From NCBI RefSeq assembly GCF_040054535.1, contig NC_090798.1, positions 2,898,501-2,962,500 of the forward strand: a stretch of DNA of 64,000 nucleotides, written 5' to 3'. The stretch is from Antennarius striatus (Eukaryota; Chordata; Actinopteri; Lophiiformes; Antennariidae). Positions within the stretch are counted from its first letter, which is position 1. Every line of letters starts with the position of its first letter. Position numbers and translations under genes: made by a program. The notes beneath the pieces are model-generated. The model ran no database searches. It was not told where the DNA came from and saw nothing but the letters and a program-made list of their open reading frames with translations. Of this stretch, positions 42,914 to 54,081 are shown in pieces.

Positions 42914-42985
42914 CCATCACAGCTGTAAAACAGGACACTTAACATGTTTGAAGTTGTTAACTATGCAGAAAAAGCGGGTATACAC

Positions 42986-43026
42986 AATGAATGAATGAAT
43001 GAATGAATGAATGAATGAATGAATGA
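42986..43026. repeat. (AATG)n microsatellite
   Basis: About ten uninterrupted aatg/gaat units between the TRIM and lectin genes. The stretch from here to 43660 is otherwise without recognisable features. Confidence 0.95.
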
Positions 43027-43869
43027 ACACAAAATGTCAGGAGGTGCTTAGTGACTTTTTCAATGATAAAAAAAAAGCTTTGGGTCCATCAAAAATGTTA
43101 TTAGGATGATTTCTTCATCCTCGTGTGTCAGGTGATTCTGTGATTTGTTTCTTGAATAAAGGATTACGGGTTTGACTTGACTGGAAAAACATTTCTGCTG
43201 AGCAAAACCTTTGCATCCGTCCAGACAAACCTTGCAAGTTTCCATCTGCTTTGCATTCTTAGAGATCATTTTACCAACCAGGCAAGAAACTGGAACCTTC
43301 AGTAGGAACCTTAAATTAACATTGAGCAGCAAAGTGTTAATATTTTTTAAATTTTATTTAATATTTAGGCCACTTGGAGGCAGTAATCAAAACTGAACAC
43401 ACATTATAACCATATACATTTCTTATTAAGTTATTACTAATGTACATTGAATACTTTATTTGCAAACTAAATTTAGTTATATATAACATCTGGTCACTTT
43501 CATTACAATTAAACTCCACTTTCTTGTGCTTTTTTCTGAATGCTTGAAAGCTGGCTTTCAGACAAAGTTTACTATTTCCTAATCATGTTAATTTCCATTG
43601 ATTTGGTAGTATAGGGAAATGAGAGAGAAGTTGCAGACCTCCTGTTTTGAATACAAAGGGTGTGTAAACTTAAAAGGCAGAACAGAAGAAACAAGAGAGG
43701 ACTGCACACAGCCTTTCACATAAGAAACCATCAGCTCTCTCCGTCAGATGTGAGTTTCATTATTTTAATAACATGATGAAAATACCAATAATGGTTAAGA
43801 ATGGTGTCTTACAAATGTCTTGAATTTTCCTCCTGTATGCTTTTTATTTCTTCATAGAAACCAGAGATC

Positions 43870-45515
43870 ATGGATAAGGGGATGTTTAGTATTTTGGTTT
43901 TCTCAGGTGACAAAAATTTTCTTTTCATTCTTTTAAACTGAGCTTAAAACCATGGATGAATAACATAAATTAAAGCATTGATTTTGTTTTCTGCACAGGT
44001 CTATTCAGCTGTGCACTCCATGCAAAGGATCATGTGTATCACTTCATCCAGGAGGCAAAAACTTGGTCTGAAGCCCAGCAGTTTTGTAGAAAGGCATACG
44101 CCGATTTGGTCTCTATTGATAGCATTCAGGACCTGAAGAGATTAGAGCAGCTGGTTGACGTTAATAACTCCATGGTCTTCCTAGGGTTGCACAGAGAATG
44201 GCATTGGTCACTGTCTGACCATATCGACTTCACACAAGGAGAAAAGCCCTACTTGAACTGGGCCGATGGACACCCCACAAACCAACAATGTGCGTTCATG
44301 GGCCTCGATGGAAAAATGTTTTCTGGAGACTGTAACAGCAGAATGAGGTTCTCCTGCAACAATGGTGAGAAAACTTGCATAGTTTTTCATTTATCACCTG
44401 AAATCATTGTCTGATGTCCCTAAATGAGGATTGAATGTTCTACCCATTCTCTGAATATTTAACAAACAGCTGATGTTATTTGCAGTGGATCCTAATAGTA
44501 TTGAGAAGTATACTTACGAGGAAAATTCCAAGACCTGGAACGAAGCTCAGGCTTACTGCAGGAGAATGGATACAGAACTTGCCATAGTGCGGAACCCGCT
44601 TGAAAATAACGAGCTGATAGGCCGTGTGACCCATGTGTCACCCTTTTGGATTGGGCTGAAGAAGATGCTGTGGATGTGGTCCGATGGAAGTTATCCCTCA
44701 TTTGTACACTGGGATCCAGCCCAGTCCCTGCCTGCATCTTTGGATTGTGCGCTACTTGATGTCAGGAAAGTTTGTCTTGGAATGGAAGAAACAGACTGCA
44801 ATAATGCATTTCCTTTTCTTTGCTACAGTGGTAAACAACCTCTATGATCTTTACTAGAGAAACTTCAGTCAGATAGTTTCTAATTAGAAGAACCACTAGA
44901 TGTGCCCTCATGGAAAACAAGGCTGCAAAAATGAATCCCTGAATTACTTTTGAAATCCTGGCAGCCAATCAGAACGAATTTCTACTTTGGAATTTCTGTG
45001 ATGTGAAATAGATACTAAAAGTAAAAATGTTAAAAAGTAAATGTAATTGCTTTTCTGATAATATTGACACTCTTGTTCTTGTCTCGTAAATCTGTAGTTA
45101 CAACAAAAAGATGGTTAGTGTAAATTTAAAATGAACCCTAAATCTATTGTTTGCACTTCTTTGTAGTTCCAAAGTGGAAATACACCGTGAGAGTGAAGCT
45201 CTCTCCTAACAATTCCTTGCTGAATATGACTGATGTGGATGTGAGGACTTCAATCTTAGAAATGGTAACAACCACTTTCTACATATGATGTTTAGTATAC
45301 AGATCACCAAATAACACAGTTTTTAGCTCAATCAGAGGCCAAGTTGTTGTTGCTAAAAATGTCTCATGTGACCGTTATGCGTTCTTTCTGTTGCACAGGT
45401 GAAAGAACGACTGAAAAATAATGGAAACGAACCTATGAGCGTGGACTGGGTGAGGGTTCCAGAGAAGGAAGACAATCAGCCTCGTGAAATAATAGAAGAA
45501 GGGTGTCTTAAGTAA
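43870..45515 (+). CDS. Secreted protein with two C-type lectin domains
   Basis: Five coding exons: 43870-43906, 43999-44364, 44486-44830, 45167-45264 and 45399-45515, giving 320 residues. The first 21 residues are a signal peptide (FSILVFSGLFSCALHA). Exon 2 encodes one C-type lectin-like domain (TWSEAQQFCRK, FLGLHREWHWSLSD, LNWADGHPTNQQCAFM, FSCN). Exon 3 encodes a second (TWNEAQAYCRR, FWIGLKKMLWMWSDGS, DCNNAFPFLCYS). Exons 4 and 5 encode a 70-residue tail (KWKYTVRVKLSPNNSLLNMT, VKERLKNNG) that I know from other teleost lectin-like proteins. The cysteines of the fold are present, but the sugar-binding EPN or QPD triplet is not seen in either domain, so calcium-dependent sugar binding is doubtful. 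An untranslated exon probably ends near 43748 (AT then GTGAGT), with its acceptor at about 43858. The role is unknown; secreted immune or plasma recognition is the usual guess. Confidence 0.88.
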
Positions 45516-46160
45516 CGCAGATAATTTAAGTTCTAGAAGTCTAGATTTATGTTAAACGCTGTACATTTTCACACTGATGCTCATTTGCATGGAAATCTAA
45601 ACTTATGTTACTTGTTAAAATTTGCAGTTTTTGGAATTTTTACGCGGATAATGTCAATTACAAGTATGACTTATATATTTGCCCTTTTAACTATTGGAAC
45701 ATAGTGAAAGTGTTTTTTTCTTAAAAGTTTTGAAAAAGAGAAAAAAAAAATCTAGTGGATATCATGAAATTTGTAAATTAAGAATTGTTTTTGCCAAATA
45801 TCTTAGACAGTTTTATCTTATTTGTCCAGTCAAGGAGAGAAGTTGTTATCAAATTAGGAGCTTAGCATCGTCTTTGCATCCTGCTAACATTTCCATGTGC
45901 TTTGCATCCTGGAGGATTTCTTCTAAATCACCCATGACTGTGTAAGTCGTCACGCTCAAAGACTGGCTGCTTCTGGACGAAACATGAACTGACTTAGAAT
46001 ATCGCCTGTGATCACAGGATAATAGCAGAATCCAAATAATCATCTATACTTTTGCCGTTTTCACGACATACAAGTGGTTTGGCAACTGTTACACAAAGTG
46101 AGGACTTTCGGAAGATGCTGTATGTGCTGTTACGTTGTAAAACTAAATTAATGATCCAGC
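45516..46160. other. Lectin gene 3' flank meeting the edge of the C1q array
   Basis: No further gene. From about 46,080 the sequence begins to match, in decayed form, the 3' flank of the C1q units (ctgttacacaaag, then ttacgttgtaaaac). The ancient duplicated unit therefore starts there. Confidence 0.5.
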
Positions 46161-46180
46161 ATTCAGAGTCTCCTTATATG

Positions 46181-46186
46181 TTTATT
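46181..46186 (-). terminator. Poly(A) signal, C1q gene A
   Basis: Minus-strand AATAAA inside the array-wide motif gcaaacaataaa, 135 bases after the stop of gene A. In genes B, C and E the same motif lies about 505 bases after the stop and in D about 395 bases. Confidence 0.6.
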
Positions 46187-46320
46187 GTTTGCAAGAAAAA
46201 TCAGCGTTACATAGAAATGACTGTGAGGAGACAATTTGATTTGAATTGAATGAATAGTAATTATATAGAGGCCTCATAGCTCTCATATGTTGGATTCATC
46301 TTTCTGGAGTCATCAAATTC

Positions 46321-47222
46321 TCACATTGGAGCGACCATAAAACCGCTGAAGCTGGTCGTGCGGTCTGAAGCATAAATGCGACATTTGGCAGGCAGGCGCA
46401 CATACACCCTGTCTCCTGCGTTCAGCTGCAGGAATGCTGCGTTTCCTGCATTGTCACAGATGTTAGGACCTGGTTTATTTTCATCATAAGCCTTGATGAC
46501 GATTCTGTCGTTCTTTATCAGTGTCAGTCCTGACATGTCTTCTTTCTCAGCATGATAGAAAAAGGTGAAATAGTAATAACCAGAGCTGGGAGCTGTGAAC
46601 TCGCCTGTGGGAACACAAGACAGCTCATCAGATATAAAGGAAAAGATTTGGGAAAATGTTCAAAACGAGTGATAAAATGTAAAGTTTCCTCTTTCCATGT
46701 AATCATGGAAATTTGAAAAAAATTCCTTCACAGACATTGATCAGCTTGGGGTTACTACACCTAGAATTACTCAGCTGGTTTATTCCATAAATAACATTCA
46801 ATAACTCAAACAAACAACACAGCTTGTGCTTCTCATTCTCCTCATGTCCTGTAGTTTCAGTATATAACTAGGTAATGTAATTTAAACAGGGGATTCTGTT
46901 CACCTGAAGTTTTATCATAGCCTCCACCAACGTTTGTAATCGTGGTGTTGAAAACCAGAGTTCTGTCTGAAGGGAAGGGTCCATATTTCCCTCCTTGGTC
47001 TGCCACAGCAGTGAACATCACCTTTGAGGCTTCATGAAAAAACACAAAAGAAATTAAAGTCATGTTATTCAATCAAAATACTTTACATTCTTAAATAGCA
47101 ACTCATGCAAATTTAAAGTGGAATTAGATCAATTGGATTCCTATCAGTCAGGGACAAACTGTCAGAACAGGAGACAATTCAAATTCAAACCTTTCCAACA
47201 GAGTTCAGCTGTACGTACCCAT
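46321..47222 (-). CDS. Leaderless C1q-domain protein, array gene A
   Basis: Three coding exons on the minus strand: 47222-47219 (only ATGG), 47029-46904 and 46604-46321, giving 137 residues. The product starts MASKVMFTAVADQGGKYGPF and is almost only a C1q globular domain: GYYYFTFFYH, CDNAGNAAFLQLNAGDRVYV and the end FSGFMVAPM. No signal peptide, collagen stretch or membrane segment is present, so the protein should be cytosolic or leave the cell by an unusual route. This fits the group called cellular ghC1q. A TATA-like TCTATATAAA lies about 100 bases upstream of the ATG. The function is unknown; C1q domains form trimers that bind proteins or pathogen surfaces. Confidence 0.87.
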
Positions 47223-47320
47223 CTTGGTGTTTCAAGCTCTTGTGTTGGGATGGAAGGTTGGCTTTGAGTCGAGTCTGTGCTTCTTCTCCAAAGCTGTGAT
47301 GTGTAGGATCCCTGTTGCTG

Positions 47321-47330
47321 TTTATATAGA
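47321..47330 (-). promoter_or_regulatory. TATA box, C1q gene A
   Basis: Minus-strand TCTATATAAA, about 100 bases before the ATG. The same box at the same distance occurs before genes B, D and E. Confidence 0.65.
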
Positions 47331-47909
47331 GTCCAATCCATGATGAAATTCTCCAGAATCTGCTGATAGGAACAGGTGATACTGACTGATAAGATTCTGA
47401 AGAAAATTCTCAGGAAAATGTAGATCCACCTTTTACCTGGGTGTGTAGTGATTGTAGAGATTTAACAAGACAATAAACTATCTTCAAATTCTTTTTAAAT
47501 GGACAGGAAATAAAAGGAAGACCAACATGAATGACTGATGCAGGGATTTGTTTCTGTTGTATTTCATTTCTATTCTGTGACCTTTGAGGATTTCCCAGTG
47601 ATTTGTGTGTGTTTGAACTCATCTAGTATCTAACGTCTTGAGGCACTCTGAATGATCGTAGCCCTGATTAGCCTGTCGTATAGTCTAGAGGTGAATCATA
47701 CAGTCTCTGATAAGCTACAGTATAATACACACCTTTGAAATGGCCTAAAAAGAGGAATTCATATAACACAACCTTGTGCTTTTGTTTGTGTGTGTGATTT
47801 GTTGAACAGGAGAGGTAAGTGTGTAGACAATAGTACATCCTCCATATTTGACGGGTGGAAGTAGGACAGAGACAGACAGGTGACTGTCACAGTAGTCTAA
47901 TAGTTTAGT

Positions 47910-48130
47910 GCTGGAGTCTGTCCCGGCTGGCTATGAGCGAGCGGTGGGGCACACCCCGCATGAAACGGCAGCTCATCAAAGGGCGACACAGAACACACCA
48001 CTCACAGTCACACCCAGCACGATTTACAAAATCCAGTTCTCTTAAGTTATATGTATTTGAAGGTTGCAGGAAGACGGAGAACCCAGAGAAAACACACACA
48101 GACACAAGGCGAACAGAAAGCCTCCGGTGG
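47910..48130 (+). repeat. Decayed dispersed teleost repeat
   Basis: Contains ctggagtctgtcccggctgg, gagcgagcggtggggcacac and gcaggaagacggagaaccca in the order of the common fish repeat also seen at 32505-32800. The (A) to (B) spacer carries this copy inside the duplicated flank. Confidence 0.55.
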
Positions 48131-48605
48131 AATCACAACAACACGACCCCCTGGTCCAACGCTCTGCCCCCAATCCTCTGTGACAGTCTGAGCATCATAA
48201 ATACTGACTTATTTCCTGAGTGCTCTATTATGGTTCCATTTCATTTGAGTTCATTAAAACTTTAAAACAATATGATTTACATACTAACTAGTCAGCATCA
48301 AGACCATCCCTGTCCTTGTTTTTGTTTGCACCACCTTCATCCCAAACCTGAATCAAATCTTTGTACTTTAACCTTCATAGTAAAGTGTTTTGGCTCCTGT
48401 TACACAAAGAACCTTAGGATGATAATTTATTATTACGTTGCAAAACAAAATAAAATATTCCTATGAAAGTTGATATGTATTCATGGAAGAAGACACTGAT
48501 AAACTACAAGTACATCAGGAAACTCACCAGTCAGTTCTTTACCAACACAGATGAGAATTGGTTCTCAGACACCAGATAATCCAGGAGTCAGATTCTCATT
48601 ATATC

Positions 48606-48611
48606 TTTATT
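48606..48611 (-). terminator. Poly(A) signal, C1q gene B
   Basis: Minus-strand AATAAA within gcaaacaataaa, closing a 3' untranslated region of about 510 bases. Confidence 0.6.
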
Positions 48612-49116
48612 GTTTGCAAGAAAAATCACCATTGAATAGAAATGAGGAGAGACGGTCTCTGCTAAGAGCCGACAGCACATCTGAGATCAGATACATTTAC
48701 TGTAGCCAAAAGCAGGACGTACATGATTTTTCACTGTTTGTGACACAGAAAGACGTTTCAAACTCTTTCAGGTAAACTCCTTTATAATGAGTTCATTTAG
48801 TTTCCCAACAAAATACATGTGATCATAGTTGCAAAAGCACAATTATATTGGTAAGAAAGGAAATAACCTCATACATGACATCAGTGATTATTTTCTAAAT
48901 ATGTGGGCTGTTAAATGTAACTGGTTAATCTTTATTGTCACCAAAGTAAAGTCACACAGCCAATGGGATTCAATTAACATTTCAAAAAAAAGTCTTAACT
49001 CAAGGTAGTTTTTTTTCATGACATGTGTTTCAGATTCGACTTGAATGGGTAGTAATTCTATAGAGGCCTCATAGATCTCAGGTGTTTGGATTTATCCTTC
49101 TGGAGTCATCAAATTC

Positions 49117-50037
49117 TCACATTGGAGCGACCATAAAACCGCTGAAGCTGGTCGTGCGGTCTGAAGCATAAATGCGACATTTGGCAGGCAGGCGCACGTA
49201 CACCCTGTCTCCTGCGTTCAGCTGCAGGAATGCTGCGTTTCCTGCATTGTCACAGATGTTAGGACCTGGTTTATTTTCATCATAAGCCTTGATGACGATG
49301 CTGTCGTTCTTTATCAGAGTCAGTCCTGACATCTGTTCTTTCTCAGCATGATAGAAGAAGGTGAAATAGAAATAACCAGAGCTGGGAGCTGTGAACTCGC
49401 CTGTGGGAACACAAGACAGCTCATCAGATATAAAGGAGAAGATTTGGGAAAATGTTGAAAACGAGTGATAAAATGTAAAGTTTCCTCTTTCCATGTAATC
49501 ATGGAAATTTGAAAAAAATTCCTTCACAGACATTGATCAGCTCGGGGTTACTACACCTAGAATTACTCAGCTGGTTTATTCCATAAATAACATTCAATAA
49601 CTCAAACAAACAACACAGCTTGTGCTTCTCCTTCCCTTCATGTCCTGTAGTTTCAGTATATAACTAGGTAATGTAATTTAAACAGGGGATTCTGTTCACC
49701 TGAAGTTTTATCATAGCCTCCACCAATGTCTGTAATCGTGGTGTTGAAAACCAGAGTTCTGTCTGTAGGGAAGGGTCCATATTTCCCTCCTTGGTCTGCC
49801 ACAGCAGTGAACATCACCTTTGAGGCTTCATGAAAAAACACAAAAAAAACTAAAGTCATTATTCCATCTTAATACTTTACCTGTAACATTTCATGACAAT
49901 ACATTCTTAAATATCAATGATGCAAATTTAAAGTGGAATCAGATCAATTGGATTCCTATCAGTCAGGGACAAACTGTCAGAACAGGAGACAATTCAAATT
50001 CAAACCTTTCCAACAAAGATCAGCTGTACGTACCCAT
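49117..50037 (-). CDS. Leaderless C1q-domain protein, array gene B
   Basis: Coding exons 50037-50034, 49825-49700 and 49400-49117 give 137 residues. Exon 2 reads PFPTDRTLVFNTTITDIGGG, as in gene C, whereas exon 3 (KEQMSGLTLIKNDSIVIKAY, LPAKCRIYAS) is nearly that of gene A. As in its neighbours, the protein is a bare C1q domain without a leader. The frame is intact and splice sites are good, so it should be functional. Confidence 0.87.
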
Positions 50038-50135
50038 CTTGGTGTTTCAAGCTCTTGTGTTGGGATGGAAGGTTGGTTTTGAGTCGAGTCTGTGCTTCTT
50101 CTCCAAAGCTGTGATGTGTAGGATCCCTGTTACTG

Positions 50136-50145
50136 TTTATATAGA
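50136..50145 (-). promoter_or_regulatory. TATA box, C1q gene B
   Basis: Minus-strand TCTATATAAA about 100 bases before the ATG. Confidence 0.65.
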
Positions 50146-50769
50146 GTCCAATCCATCATTAAATTCTCCAGAATCTGCTGACAGGAACAGGTGATACTGA
50201 CTGATTAGACTTGTGAAGAAAATTCTCAGGAAAATGTGGATACACCCTTTACCTGGGTGTGTAGTGATTGTAGAGATTTAACAATGCAGTGAACCTCCTA
50301 CAATCATTTTTCATTTCTTTTCTGTGAGCGTTGACGATTTTCCAGCGGAATGCATTATGTGTGAACTTCACTAGAAATCTAACGTCTTGTTGCACGCTGC
50401 ATTAATATCCTGATTATTCTGTCACACAGTCTACAGCTGAATCCTAGTCTCTAATCAGATAGAGTAAAATCCTCAGATTGAAAATCAATCATCAGCAGCT
50501 GTGATGTGATTCTGTTTAAAAATACAGAAACCGATATGTGTTATTTGTACTTCACACACACATTGATCATGCTTCAAGATCATACATACTTATTGCATCA
50601 CCTGTGTTTTGTAAAGGCACAGACTTAAATAGACCTCATACGGAGGGGTTTAACTGTCCAACATACATCCAGACCAGAAACAACAGAAACAGATTACACA
50701 GACGCACAAAAAACCAAAATGACAAAATGAAGAAAATGAAGAAAATATTTTGAAATTGTTTATTAAAGA

Positions 50770-50965
50770 GGAATTCACAAGTCACAACTCTGTCCTGTGA
50801 TTTATGGGATCCCCATTGCTCCTTTTGTAGAGTTCGAAACAGGATAAGCTTCTATAGAATCTGCTGACAGGATGACGTGATCTGAAGTGATTTCTGAAGA
50901 AAATTCACAGGAAGACGTGGGTCCACCTTTTATCTGGGTGTGTCGGGACGACAGAGGTTTACCTA
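50770..50965 (-). repeat. Relic promoter of a lost C1q unit
   Basis: The order tgatttatgggatcccc, gtagagttcgaaac, atagaatctgctgacagg, gaagaaaattcacaggaag and ccttttatctgggtgtgt parallels the promoter and 5' flank of genes A to E. No exon of a C1q gene lies to its left, where the coding part should be. It looks like a truncated or deleted sixth minus-strand copy, older than A to E. Confidence 0.6.
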
Positions 50966-51049
50966 GGCGTTAAAGAAAACATATCTTCACATACCTTCAT
51001 GCAAGTGCTTAAAACTGATGCAAAGATTTGATCTTCAGTTGCCTCCTAA

Positions 51050-51250
51050 AAAATATTGGTCGCGGGTATTGCTTGAGTGTATAACATTTTGCCACGGGCC
51101 AGAGGTGGGTTGCACCCCAGATGAGATGCCATCTCATTGCATGGCCACGCAGAAGACGTCATTCAGCCCGAGACCCCACAGAAAACCCATGCAGCCACAG
51201 GGAGAACAAAGAAACTGCACAGAAAAGCCTCAGGTGGAATCACAACAACA
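51050..51250 (+). repeat. Decayed dispersed teleost repeat
   Basis: ttggtcgcgggtattgcttg, gggccagaggtgggttgcac and cagccacagggagaacaaag follow the landmarks of the fish repeat seen at 47910 and 57450. The copy is diverged. Confidence 0.5.
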
Positions 51251-52110
51251 CTGTCACGATCTGTTTAAAGAGAGCCACAACCCAGATGCAGACGCAACGC
51301 TGAATGTAGATTTATTTAGAAAGTTCAAACAGAAAATGACCTTTCAGGAAAAATACTGTTACATAAAGTAACAGAGAAGCACCACTGTGTGCAAAGTAAC
51401 AAATAAACACAAAATCACGTCTAAGTAGTGATATTCCCTTTGACACGGCGCTCCGAACCACACCCCAGACTCGGTAGTGTTTTTTTCTGAACCACTGTTA
51501 TCGGAGCCTGCTTCACACATGGAAAAACCATGTGACCGACGACATTTGAACCAGTCAAGTGGTTTGTTCGCCATCTGAACCAGTTTAGTGGGTCAGATCA
51601 ATGATGAAACATTGAGGCGCGCTGCCTATCGGGTCAATACCTTGTGGATTGATTTTATTAGCTTTTGGATTGCATAAGAATATACTGTAAATATACTCCT
51701 ATAAATAATAATGGGAAGCAAGTCAGTTCTGAGATTAAAGTCACAATTCTGACTTTTATCTCACAATATAAACCTTGTTTTTCCAGGAGACCTAATCCTC
51801 TGATGTATGACACATATTATGTATTTTAATATACGTATATACATGCAGGAACATGTAATCTATACCTACTATTGCTATACTGAACTCTGCAAGAATCAAT
51901 AATCATAAGTCAATTTCATATAATGTATGGCTATGATAAACCAAACAACGATTACTACATTCAATTAAGTTATATTCCGTTTTATTTAAAAATGTATACA
52001 GTACAGGAAACCCCAAAATGCTGTTTTCTAGGGCCATTGACCATTGTGTGACTGCAGTACAGCCAGCCTCCCAGCAGAGGGTACTAGTGTTCTCAATGAA
52101 TGAAGTTTTG

Positions 52111-52279
52111 AGTATTTTCCGTACTATAAGGCGAACCTACAAGCCTAAAATTTTCTCGTAAGCCTACAGTGCACCTTCAAATCCGGTGTGGCTTATATAT
52201 GGAATAAATTACAAAATAAACATTTCATTAAAGGTGTGCCTTATAACCCAGTGCGCCTTATAGTGCAGAAAATACTGTA
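52111..52279. mobile_element. Short TIR DNA transposon (MITE), copy 2
   Basis: agtattttccgtactataag at the left and the complement tagtgcagaaaatactgt at the right are the ends of the element also found at 27724-27982. The inside again carries ccttcaaatccggtg-like phrases. It is shorter than copy 1 and its left tip has diverged. Confidence 0.7.
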
Positions 52280-52467
52280 ATGAACCAGTTTTCAACACAA
52301 TTTCCAAAGGGGTTTGAAGCTTCATGAAGCCCCACTAAGCACAAGAAACCAGAGGAACAGGAAACAGGAGATCAAGTCTAGAAAATCATGTGTATCACAA
52401 CCGGAAACTTGTGACACAAAACAACACGAAGAGACGGCCTAAAAAGCCTCAGGCTAATCAAACTGAG

Positions 52468-52519
52468 GGGGCACAGGTGTGGAGATGAGGCACAGGTGTG
52501 GAGATGAGGCACAGGTGTG
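52468..52519. repeat. Tandem repeat, 19-base unit
   Basis: ggcacaggtgtggagatga is repeated about two and a half times near the right end of the composite transposon. Confidence 0.85.
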
Positions 52520-52632
52520 ACACTGATAAACTACAAGTACATCAGGAAACTCACCAGTCAGTTCTTTACCAACACAGATGAGAATTGGTTCTCAGACACC
52601 AGATAATCCAGGATTCTGATTCTCATTATATC

Positions 52633-52638
52633 TTTATT
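52633..52638 (-). terminator. Poly(A) signal, C1q gene C
   Basis: Minus-strand AATAAA within gcaaacaataaa, about 505 bases after the stop of gene C. Confidence 0.6.
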
Positions 52639-53141
52639 GTTTGCAAGAAAAATCACCATTGAATAGAAATGAGGAGAGACGGTCTCTGCTAAGAGCCGAC
52701 AGCACATCTGAGATCAGATACATTTACTGTAGCCAAAAGCAGGACGTACATGATTTTTCACTGTTTGTGACACAGAAAGACGTTTCAAACTCTTTCAGGT
52801 AAACTCCTTTATAATGAGTTCATTTAGTTTCCCAACAAAATACATGTGATCATAGTTGCAAAAGCAAAATTATATTGGTAAGAAGGGAAATAACCTCATA
52901 CATGACATCAGTGATTATTTTCTAAATATGTGGGCTTTTAAATGTAACTGGCTAATCTTTATTGTCACCAAAGTAAAGTCACACAGCCAATGGGATTCAA
53001 TTAACATTTCAAAAAAAGTCTTAACTCAAGGTAGTTTTTTTCATGACATGTGTTTCAGATTCGACTTGAATGGGTAGTAATTCTATAGAGGCCTCATAGA
53101 TCTCAGGTGTTTGGATTCATCTGTCTAGAGTCATCAAATTC

Positions 53142-54081
53142 TCACATTGGAGCGACCATAAAACCGCTGAAGCTGGTTGTGCGGTCTGAAGCATAAATGA
53201 CACAGTTTGCAGGCAGGCGCACGTACACCCTGTCTCCTGCGTTCAGCTGCAGGAATGCTCCGTTTCCTGCATTGTCACAGAAGTTGGGACCTGGTTGATT
53301 TTGGTCATAAGCGTTGACGATGATGTTGCTGTTCTTCATCAGGGTCAGTCCTGACTTCTGTGCTTTCCCAGCATGATAGAAGAAGGTGAAATAGAAATAA
53401 CCCGAGCTGGGAGCTGTGAACTCACCTGTGGGAACACAAGACAGCTCATCAGATATAAAGGAAAAGATTTGGGAAAATGTCAAAGTTGATAAAAGATGAA
53501 ATCATAGCAATCAAACCAATCATGGAAAATTGAAAAAAATGCTTTGAGACATTGACCAGCTGGGGGTTACTACACCCAGAATTACTCAGCTGGTTTATTC
53601 CATAAATAACATTCAATAATTCAACTTAACAGCAAGAAATCAATACATAGATCCACATCACAGCTTGTTTTTCTCCTTCCCTTCATGTCCTGTAGTTTCA
53701 GTATATAACTAGGTAATGTAATTTAAACAGGGGATTCTGTTCACCTGAAGTTTTATCATAGCCTCCACCAATGTCTGTAATCGTGGTGTTGAAAACCAGA
53801 GTTCTGTCTGTAGGGAAGGGTCCATATTTCCCTCCTTGGTCTGCCACAGCAGTGAACATCACGTTTGAGGCTTCATGAAAAACACAAAAAAAACTAAAGT
53901 CATTATTCCATCTTAATATTTTACCTGTAACATTTCATGACAATACATTCTTAAATATCAATGATGCAAATTTAAAGTGGAATTAGATCAATTGGATTCC
54001 TATCAGTCAGGGACAAACTGTCAGAACAGGAGACAATTCAAATTCAAACCTTTCCAACAAAGATCAGCTGTACGTACCCAT
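53142..54081 (-). CDS. Leaderless C1q-domain protein, array gene C (divergent exon 3)
   Basis: Coding exons 54081-54078, 53870-53745 and 53425-53142 give 137 residues starting MASNVMFTAVADQ. Exon 2 and the upstream flank are close to gene B. Exon 3 is the most divergent of the five minus copies (KSGLTLMKNSNIIVNAYDQN, FCDNAGNGAFLQL, ANCVIYAS) and in places resembles the plus-strand genes F and G (SGLTLMK). The TATA-like box is altered (TCTATTTAAA). The frame is intact. Confidence 0.87.

Larger units (their letters stand above)
51252..52522. mobile_element. Composite DNA-transposon insertion between C1q genes B and C
   Basis: Begins TGTCACGATCTG and ends GTGTGACA, short inverted ends. The start (ccacaacccagatgcagacg) and the end (ctaatcaaactgaggg, then cacaggtgtggagatgagg) resemble a nonautonomous hAT-like family common in fish. 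No transposase frame is left. A younger small transposon sits inside it at 52111-52279. It appears to have enlarged the B to C spacer. Confidence 0.5.
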
